Shown here: positions 1 to 7,865 of the stretch, in pieces
How the letters are laid out: the number at the start of each line of letters is the position of its first letter
How positions within the stretch are numbered: position 1 is the stretch's first letter
NCBI GenBank assembly: GCA_965227905.1
Contig: OZ245780.1
Span: 3,658,001-3,722,000 of the forward strand
From: CBDDHT01 sp965227905
Lineage (GTDB): Bacteria; Pseudomonadota; Alphaproteobacteria; Rhizobiales; Methyloligellaceae
Length of the DNA: 64,000 nucleotides
Reading direction: 5' to 3'
Translations under genes and position numbers: made by a program
Notes under the pieces: model-generated
Databases searched by the model: none
Seen by the model: only the letters and a program-made list of their open reading frames with translations
Told to the model about the DNA's origin: nothing

Positions 1-43
1 TTGGGCATCGCGAAACGGTCGATCGGTATCGGCCGCAGGATTC

Positions 44-77
44 AAAAAAAGCGCCCGACCGGTTTCCCAGCGGGCGC
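44..77 (-). terminator. Rho-independent terminator of the first minus-strand gene
   Basis: Read on the minus strand, a 7-bp stem (GCGCCCG at 71-77 pairing with CGGGCGC at 51-57) encloses a 13-nt loop and is followed directly by seven T residues (44-50). It lies about 60 bp past the stop of the membrane-protein gene at 140 and is the clearest intrinsic terminator in the window. Confidence 0.85.
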
Positions 78-139
78 GACTCTGCGATGCAAGCAGAGTC
101 TCCCACCATCTCGGACCGAGTTCAACAGGGTTGAGGTTT

Positions 140-1348
140 CTAGCTTCGGCGTACGGCCTTGCCACCTTGACTGACGATTTCCTTGGCCAGTTCGACCGCA
201 TACTGCGCTGGCGTTTTTGCCGGTTTGCCGAAGTCATATTGGTCGGGCGAGAGAATCTCGCTCACCGATTGCAACACCTCCGGAACCACGTCGGAAAGCT
301 CCAGGATGTCTGCACGTGAGTCATAAAATGCAGAGATGCGGATGTTGTAGCGGTAGAGATTGATCAGTGTCTGCGTGAGAAACATCAGGATGAAGACGGC
401 GCCGAACCGCACAAGAATGGGCCCGAGATTCTGTGCCGACAGAGCTGTGTTGATGGCGCCATTGTCTTTGGCTTTGAGGGCATTCTCAGAACGTTGTTTC
501 TGGTTTTCCGCCTTCTTGAGCAGAGCATCCAATTGAGCGACATACGAATCCATCGTTGCCCGCCTAGCCGGTTCATCCAACTGCCTGATCGCATTTTCGA
601 CTGATGACCGGCTGGGCTTGGCAGATGCTTTCGCGTCGAGCCGCCCTTGGATTACCGAAGCCAGTAGGCCCCAATTGTCTGGAAATTTGGACAGGTTGAA
701 TCTGTCGAGACTCTCGATCGAAATTGTCGGCGATCGCGCTATTGTAGTAGTTTCGAGCGCAGGTTCCCCAATGCGTTTGGCTTCATTCCGTGCAGCTTCA
801 ATATCGGGAATGAGTTGGTCGAAAAAAGCAACCTTCTCGCGTTCCGCCTGCGGGATTTCCACCTGCTCGATTGTGCGAAGCAGGATGGCGATCGCCAACG
901 CAATGATAGCGATTGCGGAAAACAGCGCGATCCAACCGGAACGGCGCGCCTTATCGGATCGCTTTCGCAGCCGAAGAATGACGAATTGGATCTCCGGGGC
1001 CTCGTCGAAATCCTTGATGTCCTGATAGAGCGCATCCTGTTCCAGGAGTCGCTTCTCGATCATCACGAAGTTTGCAAACAGAAGCCCCGCGGCGAAAAGG
1101 GCATAGAGGACAACGATCGTCACAGCATTCGGCTTTGTCCCGAAAAACTCGAAGGCCGGTAGCACGAGATCATCGCCAACGAACCGATCGAACAGGAAGA
1201 ACGCGATTAGGAAAAGGCCTGTGAAGGCAAGGCCAATGCGTAGCGGAGTGGAGAGGTTTCTCAAAGCCAACAATGGTTTCAGCAGGTACGGACTCCCATG
1301 CGCCCCTCTTCGATCAGATTTTGGTCGCGGTGTGTCGTCGGAGGGCAT
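140..1348 (-). CDS. Four-segment membrane protein of unknown function
   Basis: A 402-residue protein with no family I recognise. A basic, polar N-terminus leads into a hydrophobic segment at about 36-55, a second at about 75-95 and a third at about 137-158. A hydrophilic, charged, probably helical stretch of about 150 residues follows, rich in Glu, Lys, Arg and Ala. A fourth hydrophobic segment (about 313-333) precedes a roughly 65-residue hydrophilic tail. This topology would put a large coiled-coil-like domain and the tail on opposite sides of the membrane. It is the last gene before the terminator at 44-77 and lies 127 bp after the DUF2235 gene on the same strand, so co-expression is plausible. 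The coding frame is supported by its length and by the membrane pattern. Function unknown. Confidence 0.75.
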   Translation of the reverse strand: MPSDDTPRPKSDRRGAHGSPYLLKPLLALRNLSTPLRIGLAFTGLFLIAFFLFDRFVGDDLVLPAFEFFGTKPNAVTIVVLYALFAAGLLFANFVMIEKRLLEQDALYQDIKDFDEAPEIQFVILRLRKRSDKARRSGWIALFSAIAIIALAIAILLRTIEQVEIPQAEREKVAFFDQLIPDIEAARNEAKRIGEPALETTTIARSPTISIESLDRFNLSKFPDNWGLLASVIQGRLDAKASAKPSRSSVENAIRQLDEPARRATMDSYVAQLDALLKKAENQKQRSENALKAKDNGAINTALSAQNLGPILVRFGAVFILMFLTQTLINLYRYNIRISAFYDSRADILELSDVVPEVLQSVSEILSPDQYDFGKPAKTPAQYAVELAKEIVSQGGKAVRRS

Positions 1349-1475
1349 GATGACTTCAACGCGCCAACACTATTTGTTGATTTTCAATAATAAAGCCCGG
1401 TTCGATGAATGCCATTTAATATTTCTCCGTCGACCTGAAAATATCCTCCAGTCTAATATTTCCACAGTCGCACGA

Positions 1476-3917
1476 TCAGTTTACACAGTCTAGCGTCGCT
1501 GGAACTTCCGGTGCTGCCCCCGATCCAGCCAGTGTATCGACACGGATACAAGCTTCACCATCATTGTTGTTATAGATAAACGGCAGCGTGCCTGGTGTGA
1601 GAAACACGCCGTCATTCATGTACAAATAGAGCCAACCGGTCCTGCTCGGCTTGATGTCCATGTACGTGATTGACCCGACGCCGTCGGCTTTCTCCACCGG
1701 CTCAAAGGCATGGCGCTCGAACCTTGTACCGCCGACCCGCAAGATCGGCTGATACCATCGCTCGAACAAGTGACGCCGGAGCGGCGTCAACAAATACATG
1801 TACCAATCCGCGTTCGTCCATCCGCGTTCATCGGCTTCGATACCTCCGTCGTTCCAGTCCTTGGAGAGTCTTAGGAACACGCGGTAGTTTTTCCCTTCTG
1901 CCAAATGAATGCCACTCCAGAAACAAGGCTCCTTCGGATTGAACGTAAATTCCTCCCCAAATTTTCTTTTCGGCAACTCCTCATTCATCTCACAGACAAA
2001 TCCAGCCCCGTTCACGACTATGAAATAAGCTCGGCTGAAAACGGCCACCACCAAGAACAGGATGACCACCAGGGCAAGCCCTTCCAGTGTTATCCGAAAA
2101 CCATGGCTGAACCGCCCGCCTGCAGCACGCGCGATTGTGTCGTCTTTCCTTAGGTCATCCAGGAGACCGGCTAGCCAGGCGCGAAACGGGCTGGCAACAA
2201 CCGGCTTGCCGCAGTGGGTCAGGTGTCGCCAGCTTCCCCGCATCGTGTTTCTCAACCGCGCGTTCAGACTGAGGCTCGCAGCGACCAGAAACAGGATCAC
2301 CGCCAAGAATGCAGAAAATGCATAGGGCAGCGCAGCATAGTCGGCGGACCAGGTCTCGACGAAGGCAACCCCAGTGAGACTGCCAATGAATTCAGGTATG
2401 GCCCTGAATACGGCACTGACCGCTCCGAAGATGCGTTCGATACTTCCTGTGGTCGTACCATTTCCGGGTTTGGCCTCGCGCAGATAGGGATAGATGAGGA
2501 ATAAGGCCGCAAAAGACAGAGTGACATAGTAGAGCAGCTTTAGCGCCCAAACCTTGTTCCATATGATCGCTTGATGACGTCGACGTCTTTTGGCCTGACG
2601 GGGCGTCTCGGCGAGAGAAGCGGCGGCCGATCCTGGCGCCTCAATGTCAGTGATCTTCCCCTTGGCGTCGACAACAGCATAGTCTCTGGGCAAGTTGATC
2701 GGCGCGTAAGCATCGCCGCTTCCGGCAATCCGATCAAAGACAGTGTGGTGAATCTTCGGCTTGACGATCTGAACAGCATTGATCTCAGCGGGGCGAAGCT
2801 TGAGAAATCTAAGTATGCTGCGACCAGGTCCACACTTCGCCAGTTTCTTCTTGATCCAGTTGGCAAGACCCGGTTTCTTTTCCTGGCATAGGCGTTCGAG
2901 ATTTCGCGGCGCATAACGATAAAGAATGCCTACGCCCTTCCGGCTATCGTTCAATGGCGAGATTGCGTTTGCCTGATCGGCAAACAACGCCCGTTCAGTG
3001 CGAAGGTATTTCAGTCCTTGCTTCTTGGTGCTTTCGCCCAGGATCCAGTTCAATGCCAGGAACGACAGCCCATCGTCAGGATAACCGCCGCCAACATTGG
3101 AATGCACACCGGGAAACCAGACTTGCGAGATGCGTTCCGTGGCAATCGTTTTGGCAAGCGGCTTGTTCTCCTCGTTCCAAAGTGTGGGCTCGAAGGATTC
3201 GCGTTGCTCGTCGAGCGCCAGGGCATGGCAAGCGCGTAGCACCCGTGACGAGAGATTCCGGTCTTTTGCTGTGAGCGGCCATACAACCATGTCCCAGGCG
3301 CGCGTAAGCTCGTCAACCGGTAAGCCATAGGCATCCACCGTATCCCATACACCGACAAACTTGATCAGGCCGTCATTTTCGTGAGACGTCGGCGCTCTTC
3401 GATTCTTGCTGCGCTTGTACAAGGTCCATCCGTTGGTCTTCTGCCAGGCACGGATCGTTGCATCGCGCACAGGCCGCAGAAAGAACGACAGGAGCGATGG
3501 GGTGTAGTACTGCTTCCGGAACTTTCGGTAGGCGGAACGAATGAGGCGGTTGAGATCCCGCTCGTCTTTGGCAAGCTTCGGATCGACAATCCCCTGACTG
3601 GCAATCAAAGCCACGACGACACGGATCGTGAAGGCCCCCCGGCTGAAGCCGAACGCATAGATTTCATCGTCCTCCTCGTACGTCCGACAGAGGAAGCCAT
3701 AAATATCGAGGACATTCCGTTTGAGACCCCAACCGAAAGCAAGGCCAAGCACCGCCATCGGTCGAAAGGGCGATGTCCCTACGCCATTGTCGTAATAGGC
3801 GATCTGCCCCGATCCCGGACGGCAATCGAGCGCCTGATAGGCACGCCAGACATTTGTCTTCTGTGGATTGGAAGAACTGTTTCCGGTTCCGTCGGAAAAT
3901 AACGCTATCTTTTTCAT
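1476..3917 (-). CDS. DUF2235 alpha/beta-hydrolase with C-terminal membrane segments
   Basis: An 813-residue protein of the DUF2235 family, the hydrolase fold also found in Tle1-type phospholipase effectors. The N-terminus carries the family hallmark FSDGTGN (residues 7-13). The nucleophile elbow is GFSRGA (90-95, Ser92). A probable acid is Asp192 in GVWDTVDAYG, and the catalytic His is His272 in FPGVHSNVGGGY, so the triad looks intact. After the hydrolase domain and a basic stretch come three hydrophobic segments (near residues 455-475, 530-555 and 615-640) and a hydrophilic C-terminal domain of about 170 residues. Many DUF2235 proteins are soluble, so anchoring with a distal domain is notable. 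No signal peptide and no type VI secretion genes are visible nearby. The catalytic family is certain. Lipase or esterase activity is inferred, and the substrate is unknown. Confidence 0.9.
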   Translation of the reverse strand: MKKIALFSDGTGNSSSNPQKTNVWRAYQALDCRPGSGQIAYYDNGVGTSPFRPMAVLGLAFGWGLKRNVLDIYGFLCRTYEEDDEIYAFGFSRGAFTIRVVVALIASQGIVDPKLAKDERDLNRLIRSAYRKFRKQYYTPSLLSFFLRPVRDATIRAWQKTNGWTLYKRSKNRRAPTSHENDGLIKFVGVWDTVDAYGLPVDELTRAWDMVVWPLTAKDRNLSSRVLRACHALALDEQRESFEPTLWNEENKPLAKTIATERISQVWFPGVHSNVGGGYPDDGLSFLALNWILGESTKKQGLKYLRTERALFADQANAISPLNDSRKGVGILYRYAPRNLERLCQEKKPGLANWIKKKLAKCGPGRSILRFLKLRPAEINAVQIVKPKIHHTVFDRIAGSGDAYAPINLPRDYAVVDAKGKITDIEAPGSAAASLAETPRQAKRRRRHQAIIWNKVWALKLLYYVTLSFAALFLIYPYLREAKPGNGTTTGSIERIFGAVSAVFRAIPEFIGSLTGVAFVETWSADYAALPYAFSAFLAVILFLVAASLSLNARLRNTMRGSWRHLTHCGKPVVASPFRAWLAGLLDDLRKDDTIARAAGGRFSHGFRITLEGLALVVILFLVVAVFSRAYFIVVNGAGFVCEMNEELPKRKFGEEFTFNPKEPCFWSGIHLAEGKNYRVFLRLSKDWNDGGIEADERGWTNADWYMYLLTPLRRHLFERWYQPILRVGGTRFERHAFEPVEKADGVGSITYMDIKPSRTGWLYLYMNDGVFLTPGTLPFIYNNNDGEACIRVDTLAGSGAAPEVPATLDCVN

Positions 3918-4129
3918 GCAGTGCTTGCACCTTCACCGCATTAAATGAAGTAATATAGAATTCTGGCAGATACTATATGCGAATTCAATACTTTCCTTTT
4001 TACGGATTAATCAAATTCAATAGATTGATTCAGGATGCTTTTTCAGCTTTGGGACAATAGGCGGTCGCCGGCCGCGGCCGGCGGCCTCCGAACTCGGGCC
4101 ATAGCAGACCGTGTGACAACAGAGGATCG

Positions 4130-4678
4130 CTACTGCGCTTCGCCCTCCGACCACCAGCAGCTGATCAGCCAAAAACAGAAACCCTGCAATTTGAGGTCAT
4201 CCATCGCCGGTCCAGGCTTTGCCGTTCGTCCGACAACCAGGCTCTGACTGAGCAACTCGAACACCTTTTCGCGTGGAAGCTGAAACGAGGACAGGCCTTT
4301 GCGCCGCCCTACCGCATAAATCTCATCGAAGCGTTTCCTGGCTTCCTCTGTCTTCAGATAGTCCTGGATCTTGTCGTCAGCGCGTAGCTTCGAATTCTCC
4401 TGCCCGATGTCCAGGCGCTTGTCATAAATCGTCCCCACAATCTTCTTTGACGGCGCTTTGCGATCCTTCGACTTGAGCGCCTCGCTGGCCGCCTTGTCCC
4501 AATCCAGCATGAACGGCAAAAACATCGAGAAATCCTGTTTCTTCGTGGCGACTTCCGACTGCAATTTCAGTGTATTGGAGAACTTTTTGTCTAAGTTCAT
4601 GGCTGCTGCGGACACGCCGTGAATTCCCAGGAAAGACAGGCAGAACAACCCAAGGCAGGCAAAGAGATTGCGGCTCAT
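4130..4678 (-). CDS. Exported hypothetical protein
   Basis: A 182-residue protein with a typical Sec signal peptide: two or three polar residues, a hydrophobic core to about residue 20, and a small-residue cleavage region near residue 25 (VSAAA). The mature part is charged and mostly helical in character, and ends in an odd aromatic and Cys-containing tail (CFWLISCWW). I recognise no family. Its start codon overlaps the stop of the upstream membrane-protein gene by four bases (ATGA at 4675-4678), so the two are almost certainly translationally coupled and likely work together at the envelope. A 212-bp AT-rich gap separates it from the DUF2235 gene downstream. Confidence 0.7.
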   Translation of the reverse strand: MSRNLFACLGLFCLSFLGIHGVSAAAMNLDKKFSNTLKLQSEVATKKQDFSMFLPFMLDWDKAASEALKSKDRKAPSKKIVGTIYDKRLDIGQENSKLRADDKIQDYLKTEEARKRFDEIYAVGRRKGLSSFQLPREKVFELLSQSLVVGRTAKPGPAMDDLKLQGFCFWLISCWWSEGEAQ

Positions 4679-5133
4679 TCTGATCCTCCACCATTCTTGT
4701 TGATGTGACCGGCAGCATTCCAGACGAACCAGCTTGCGACGCTGACGATACCCAACATACTCAAATAAAGTTGCCAGCCACCCATAGAGCCGAGCGTGTC
4801 CAGATACTCTCGAAGGAAATACGCACTAGGATCTTTGATTACTTTGTCGGTATGACCGAATTCATGTCCAATGGCGACTTCGGCGAAATAAGCCGTTACT
4901 GCCGATGACATCAGATATCCGAGGATGACGGAAACCACGAACAGCAAAAAAGGAATGAGCAGAAGCAGGGGTTTGCGAAACCGGCTCAGGTCCATGTCGT
5001 CGCGAATGCCGATCATCCGCGCCAGGGTCAGGATAATGACGCCGGCACCAGCCGACGATACCGTCGTTATTGTCGAGACCTGCGCCGCATGATGCTCGAT
5101 AAAGAGTTTGACAGCTTCGATATCCTGCGCCAT
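4675..5133 (-). CDS. Three-segment membrane protein with an HEFGH motif
   Basis: A 152-residue protein with hydrophobic segments near residues 20-41, 54-76 and 115-137. Between the second and third lies the pentapeptide HEFGH, which fits the zinc-metallopeptidase pattern HExxH. The surrounding sequence does not otherwise resemble a peptidase I know, and the protein is small, so the match may be chance. It overlaps the following exported-protein gene by ATGA, giving a two-gene unit. The DUF2235 and 402-residue membrane protein genes follow on the same strand. Function unknown. Confidence 0.7.
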   Translation of the reverse strand: MAQDIEAVKLFIEHHAAQVSTITTVSSAGAGVIILTLARMIGIRDDMDLSRFRKPLLLLIPFLLFVVSVILGYLMSSAVTAYFAEVAIGHEFGHTDKVIKDPSAYFLREYLDTLGSMGGWQLYLSMLGIVSVASWFVWNAAGHINKNGGGSE

Positions 5134-5259
5134 GCCACCGCCCTATAGTGTATAGTTGAGCACATCAACTCAAACTAAAATCCACTTGTTTGCATATATT
5201 CTGACACACCGCTCCTGATATCAATATCAGTTTACATAAAAACCGGTTTCGCAAGATTT

Positions 5260-6024
5260 TTACAATTTTTCATTTTGACCCGAAACGAACCCAAAAAACT
5301 CCGCCGCGCTTCCGAGCGTGTCGCGGTAGAAGCGCGAGACATATTTGTGGTCCGCCTCAGTCGGCTCCTCCACATCGAGCATGGTGCCGGTGAGCAGCCG
5401 CGGCGGGATCTCCTGGCCTGCGACAAGCACCATAAGGCGATAGGGTTTGTGACCGAGAAATTCCCGCAACCCCGCAAGTCGCCGTCCGGCTCCCTCTTGC
5501 TTCGGTGTCCAGTCGCGGCCTGCGACGCTGACATCAACCGGCTCGTTCGACGGATCGATAACGCCCACCGATTTGCCGTGTAGCTGGCGCCATAAGCGGT
5601 GGACCTCCATGGCCGCACGCAGCTGCGCCTCGTCCACCAGGCGTCTGCCGCGGCGCTTCGTGTTGAACATGGCGAGCGTCGGGTTCTCGGCGAGGTTCGC
5701 CGGAACCGTCTCGCGCTTGCCGTCCCACGGGCTCTGGGTTTGTGTCGCACCGATATGAAGCCGGCCATCGAAACTCTCAGCCAAGGGCCGGCGCTTCTGA
5801 GAACGCCGCGCCCATCGATTGGCCAATGTTGTCGTCTGCTCCGGCCGCACCTGACGCGGACGCCCGGTTTTGCCGGCACGCGGTCCCCGCTTGAGCCCCA
5901 GTCGGAACCATTTGCCCAGCACCGCGTTGCGCGTCGTGCCGAGTTCCTGGGCAGCTTCCGCCGCCGATACACCGTCTTTGAAAAGTTTGCGCGCGATCGC
6001 AACCGCGGCGTCGGACCACTCCAT
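5260..6024 (-). CDS. GcrA-type DNA-binding protein with a long C-terminal extension
   Basis: A 254-residue protein. Residues 1-50 match the N-terminal helix-turn-helix of GcrA, the alphaproteobacterial cell-cycle regulator that acts with sigma70 at methylated promoters. The pattern is Trp-Ser/Thr-Asp near the start, a Gly-Val-Ser-Ala turn, then TTRNAVLGKWFRLGLKR, close to the family's TRNAVIGK-HRLGL. Canonical GcrA is about 170 residues, with a short basic linker and a C-terminal sigma-binding domain. Here roughly 200 further residues do not look like that domain to me, so this is a paralogue and probably not the essential gcrA. A strong ribosome-binding site (GAGGTGAGG) precedes the ATG. The gene is divergent from the S24 repressor. 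Confidence 0.75.
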   Translation of the reverse strand: MEWSDAAVAIARKLFKDGVSAAEAAQELGTTRNAVLGKWFRLGLKRGPRAGKTGRPRQVRPEQTTTLANRWARRSQKRRPLAESFDGRLHIGATQTQSPWDGKRETVPANLAENPTLAMFNTKRRGRRLVDEAQLRAAMEVHRLWRQLHGKSVGVIDPSNEPVDVSVAGRDWTPKQEGAGRRLAGLREFLGHKPYRLMVLVAGQEIPPRLLTGTMLDVEEPTEADHKYVSRFYRDTLGSAAEFFGFVSGQNEKL

Positions 6025-6092
6025 GGCCTCACCTCGTCTCGCTGTTGAAATACTCAGAGCCGCCCGTTCAAGACTGGTCGTACCGTCGCTGC

Positions 6093-6153
6093 GGCGGAAC
6101 CGGCGCCTACAGGCAGGATGGGGAAATACCTGCCACGCGCCTTCGGTTCCGCC
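6093..6153. repeat. Imperfect inverted repeat in the gcrA-like/S24 intergenic region
   Basis: GGCGGAACCG at 6093-6102 pairs with CGGTTCCGCC at 6144-6153, and the inner GGCAGG/CCTGCC pair extends the hairpin with a mismatched middle. It lies between the divergent gcrA-like gene and the S24 repressor gene. It could be a transcript hairpin or a regulatory site; it has no T-tract. Confidence 0.5.
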
Positions 6154-6264
6154 GAGCCACGGAGCGGAAGGATCCGCCCTTAGGAAACGGACCCGGGTCG
6201 GGAGGCGTCATACCCGGTACCGTTTGGCCGACGCTCGCACAGCGAAGCCTCGACCTGATGAAAC

Positions 6265-6319
6265 GGTACGTTATGTACCCATAAAATGTCAAGCAAAATG
6301 TACCCTATCAATGGGTACA
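6265..6319. promoter_or_regulatory. Operator pair upstream of the S24 repressor gene
   Basis: Two palindromes share the half-site TGTACC/GGTACA. GGTACGTTATGTACC (6265-6279, one mismatched pair) is followed by TGTACCC-7-GGGTACA (6299-6319). The first type recurs as a perfect 15-mer upstream of the gene at 7176. The second covers the upstream ATG at 6311. The arrangement fits autorepression by the S24 protein. Binding is inferred. Confidence 0.65.
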
Positions 6320-6328
6320 CTGCGCACC

Positions 6329-6997
6329 ATGACGGACCAACAGGCGATTCGACTGATGCGCGCACGGCGCCATTCGGGCTTCGAGACGGCACGAGAGGCG
6401 GCGGACGCTTATGGCTGGAACAAGAATACTTACAAGAGCCATGAAAACGGGAAGCGAGGAATTCGCGCAGAAGTTGCAAGACGATATGCCGCAGCTTTCG
6501 GCGTTTCTGCGGCCTGGATCCTCACAGGCGAGCAACCGCCCCAATGGGCTGGCGATCAGGCAGCGAATTTAACAAATATTCCAATAAGAAGAATACCAAA
6601 AATAAGCTATGTATCGGCGGGCCGATTTACAGATATCTCCGATCCCTATACAACCGGGGATGGAGATGGCTTTGTGTCTATTGATGATACAGATGTTGGC
6701 GCGCGGGCTTTTGCACTGGAAATCAGTGGGGAAAGTATGCTGCCAGACTTCCGCCCCGGCGAAGTCATTATTATCGATCCCGATTGTGCAATTAAACCTG
6801 GCGATTTCGTAGTTGCCAAAACAGACGGCGACGATGAAGCAACTTTCAAAAAGTACCGGCCCCGCGGCCATGACGATAATGATATCGAAATTATCGAGCT
6901 GGTTCCATTAAACGACGACTATCCCAGCGAGACGATAAACGCCGCGCGACCAGGTCGAATTATCGGAAAAATGGTCAGACATATCAGGAAGTTCTGA
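6329..6997 (+). CDS. XRE-family repressor with S24 (LexA-like) self-cleavage domain
   Basis: A 222-residue regulator of the lambda cI/LexA-fold type. Residues 5-68 form an XRE helix-turn-helix, with the tail YAAAFGVSAAWILTGE typical of phage-type repressors. The S24 peptidase domain follows: a candidate Ala97-Gly98 cleavage bond (SAGRF), the catalytic Ser136 in SGESMLPDF, and the general-base Lys174 in ATFKKY, 38 residues on as expected for LexA-like proteins. It therefore looks able to self-cleave and be released by a RecA-type signal. ATG at 6329 was chosen because the in-frame ATG at 6311 lies inside an operator palindrome; neither has a strong ribosome-binding site. No phage genes surround it. 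The likely local target is the gene at 7176. Confidence 0.85.
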   Translation: MTDQQAIRLMRARRHSGFETAREAADAYGWNKNTYKSHENGKRGIRAEVARRYAAAFGVSAAWILTGEQPPQWAGDQAANLTNIPIRRIPKISYVSAGRFTDISDPYTTGDGDGFVSIDDTDVGARAFALEISGESMLPDFRPGEVIIIDPDCAIKPGDFVVAKTDGDDEATFKKYRPRGHDDNDIEIIELVPLNDDYPSETINAARPGRIIGKMVRHIRKF

Positions 6998-7091
6998 CAT
7001 TGATTGCGGTTGTATTTTTCAACCCATCGCTCATAGAAACTCCGTTCCGTACCCCGCCATTCTAGAAGCAATGCCCCAACTGTCGCCGTAC

Positions 7092-7137
7092 GGTACATTT
7101 TGTATTTGACAAAGTTGGGTACATTATGTACCATAAT
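7092..7137 (+). promoter_or_regulatory. Promoter covered by repressor operators
   Basis: A perfect TTGACA (-35, 7106-7111) lies 17 bp before TACCAT (7129-7134), a plausible weak -10. GGTACATTATGTACC (7118-7132), a perfect odd-centred palindrome, fills the spacer. The degenerate copy GGTACATTTTGTATT (7092-7106) sits just upstream. Occupation of these sites would block the promoter of the gene at 7176. Confidence 0.7.
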
Positions 7138-7175
7138 TGCATGATTCAACCTCGAAACACTGAGAGTCAGGAAGC

Positions 7176-7604
7176 ATGAGTTCGCGCAACCGGTTTCCGG
7201 CGGGGCTGGATGCACCGGTACTTTCATTCCGTGCCCGGGCGCGCGTTTGGGCCGATCAGGAAACTTATCATGTGCTACTGCATGACGCGGCAGCCGTAGA
7301 ATGGGCACAAACCGCAACCGGCTACGATCGCGAGACCTGCGTTCAGGATCTTGCCGCCGACCAGTATCCGGATGCCATCGCCGTCTATTGCAGCCAGGAC
7401 GGGCGTTTCGACGATGTCTCGGAAGACATGGCGGGCGACGTGCTCAATCGACTGATCGATCGGGATCGCGAACCGGCTGATGCCCTCCCCCGCTTCGTCA
7501 CGCTGCACCTCGACAATGCGGCGGCAATTCTCGATGAGGCCCGCCGGGACGCCGATTGGGAAGCTTCCCATCTGCACCGTGAGCGTATGGCAGCCCGATC
7601 ATGA
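7176..7604 (+). CDS. Hypothetical protein, probable target of the S24 repressor
   Basis: A 142-residue soluble, acidic protein with many Asp, Glu and Arg residues and no signal peptide or membrane segment. I recognise no family. The start has a good ribosome-binding site (AGGAAG, six bases upstream). The promoter region carries palindromes matching those of the adjacent repressor gene, so expression is probably repressed until the S24 protein is inactivated. The stop overlaps the start of a 25-codon membrane-peptide gene (ATGA at 7601-7604). This suggests a two-protein unit, soluble plus membrane. Function unknown. Confidence 0.7.
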   Translation: MSSRNRFPAGLDAPVLSFRARARVWADQETYHVLLHDAAAVEWAQTATGYDRETCVQDLAADQYPDAIAVYCSQDGRFDDVSEDMAGDVLNRLIDRDREPADALPRFVTLHLDNAAAILDEARRDADWEASHLHRERMAARS

Positions 7605-7678
7605 GCGATACCAAGCTCTTTTTCTCCCTTGCGGCCCTTTTCTTCGCCCTGGCCATGCTGATCGATCTGCAATTATAG
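7601..7678 (+). CDS. 25-residue single-pass membrane microprotein
   Basis: A short reading frame, ATG at 7601 and TAG at 7676-7678. It encodes a polar pentapeptide (MSDTK), an uninterrupted hydrophobic run of Leu, Phe, Ala, Met and Ile (about residues 6-21) and a short DLQL tail, which is long enough for one membrane span. The ATGA overlap with the 142-residue gene gives translational coupling without its own ribosome-binding site. It would be expressed from the operator-controlled promoter at 7106-7134. Such peptides can be toxins, membrane-stress effectors or subunits of larger complexes; the sequence does not discriminate. Confidence 0.6.
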   Translation: MSDTKLFFSLAALFFALAMLIDLQL

Positions 7679-7865
7679 GTGACTGTACCTGCCACCACCT
7701 GCGACACGGCTTCAGCGACGCCGTCAAAATACGTGATTTCCAGCCAGAATTGTGCCTTACTCTCCGGATAGGGACGAAAATTCCTAAGCGAGAACGGCTG
7801 ATTCGGGTGGGACGCGCTCACATATATGGTGAGCCAACCGAGGCCGGTAAGGAGCGAGGGAAGCG

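Noticed and set aside
5870..6328. 5' extension of the S24 repressor frame
   Set aside because: The extension covers the divergent promoter and operator region, has no ribosome-binding site and lies opposite the gcrA-like gene.
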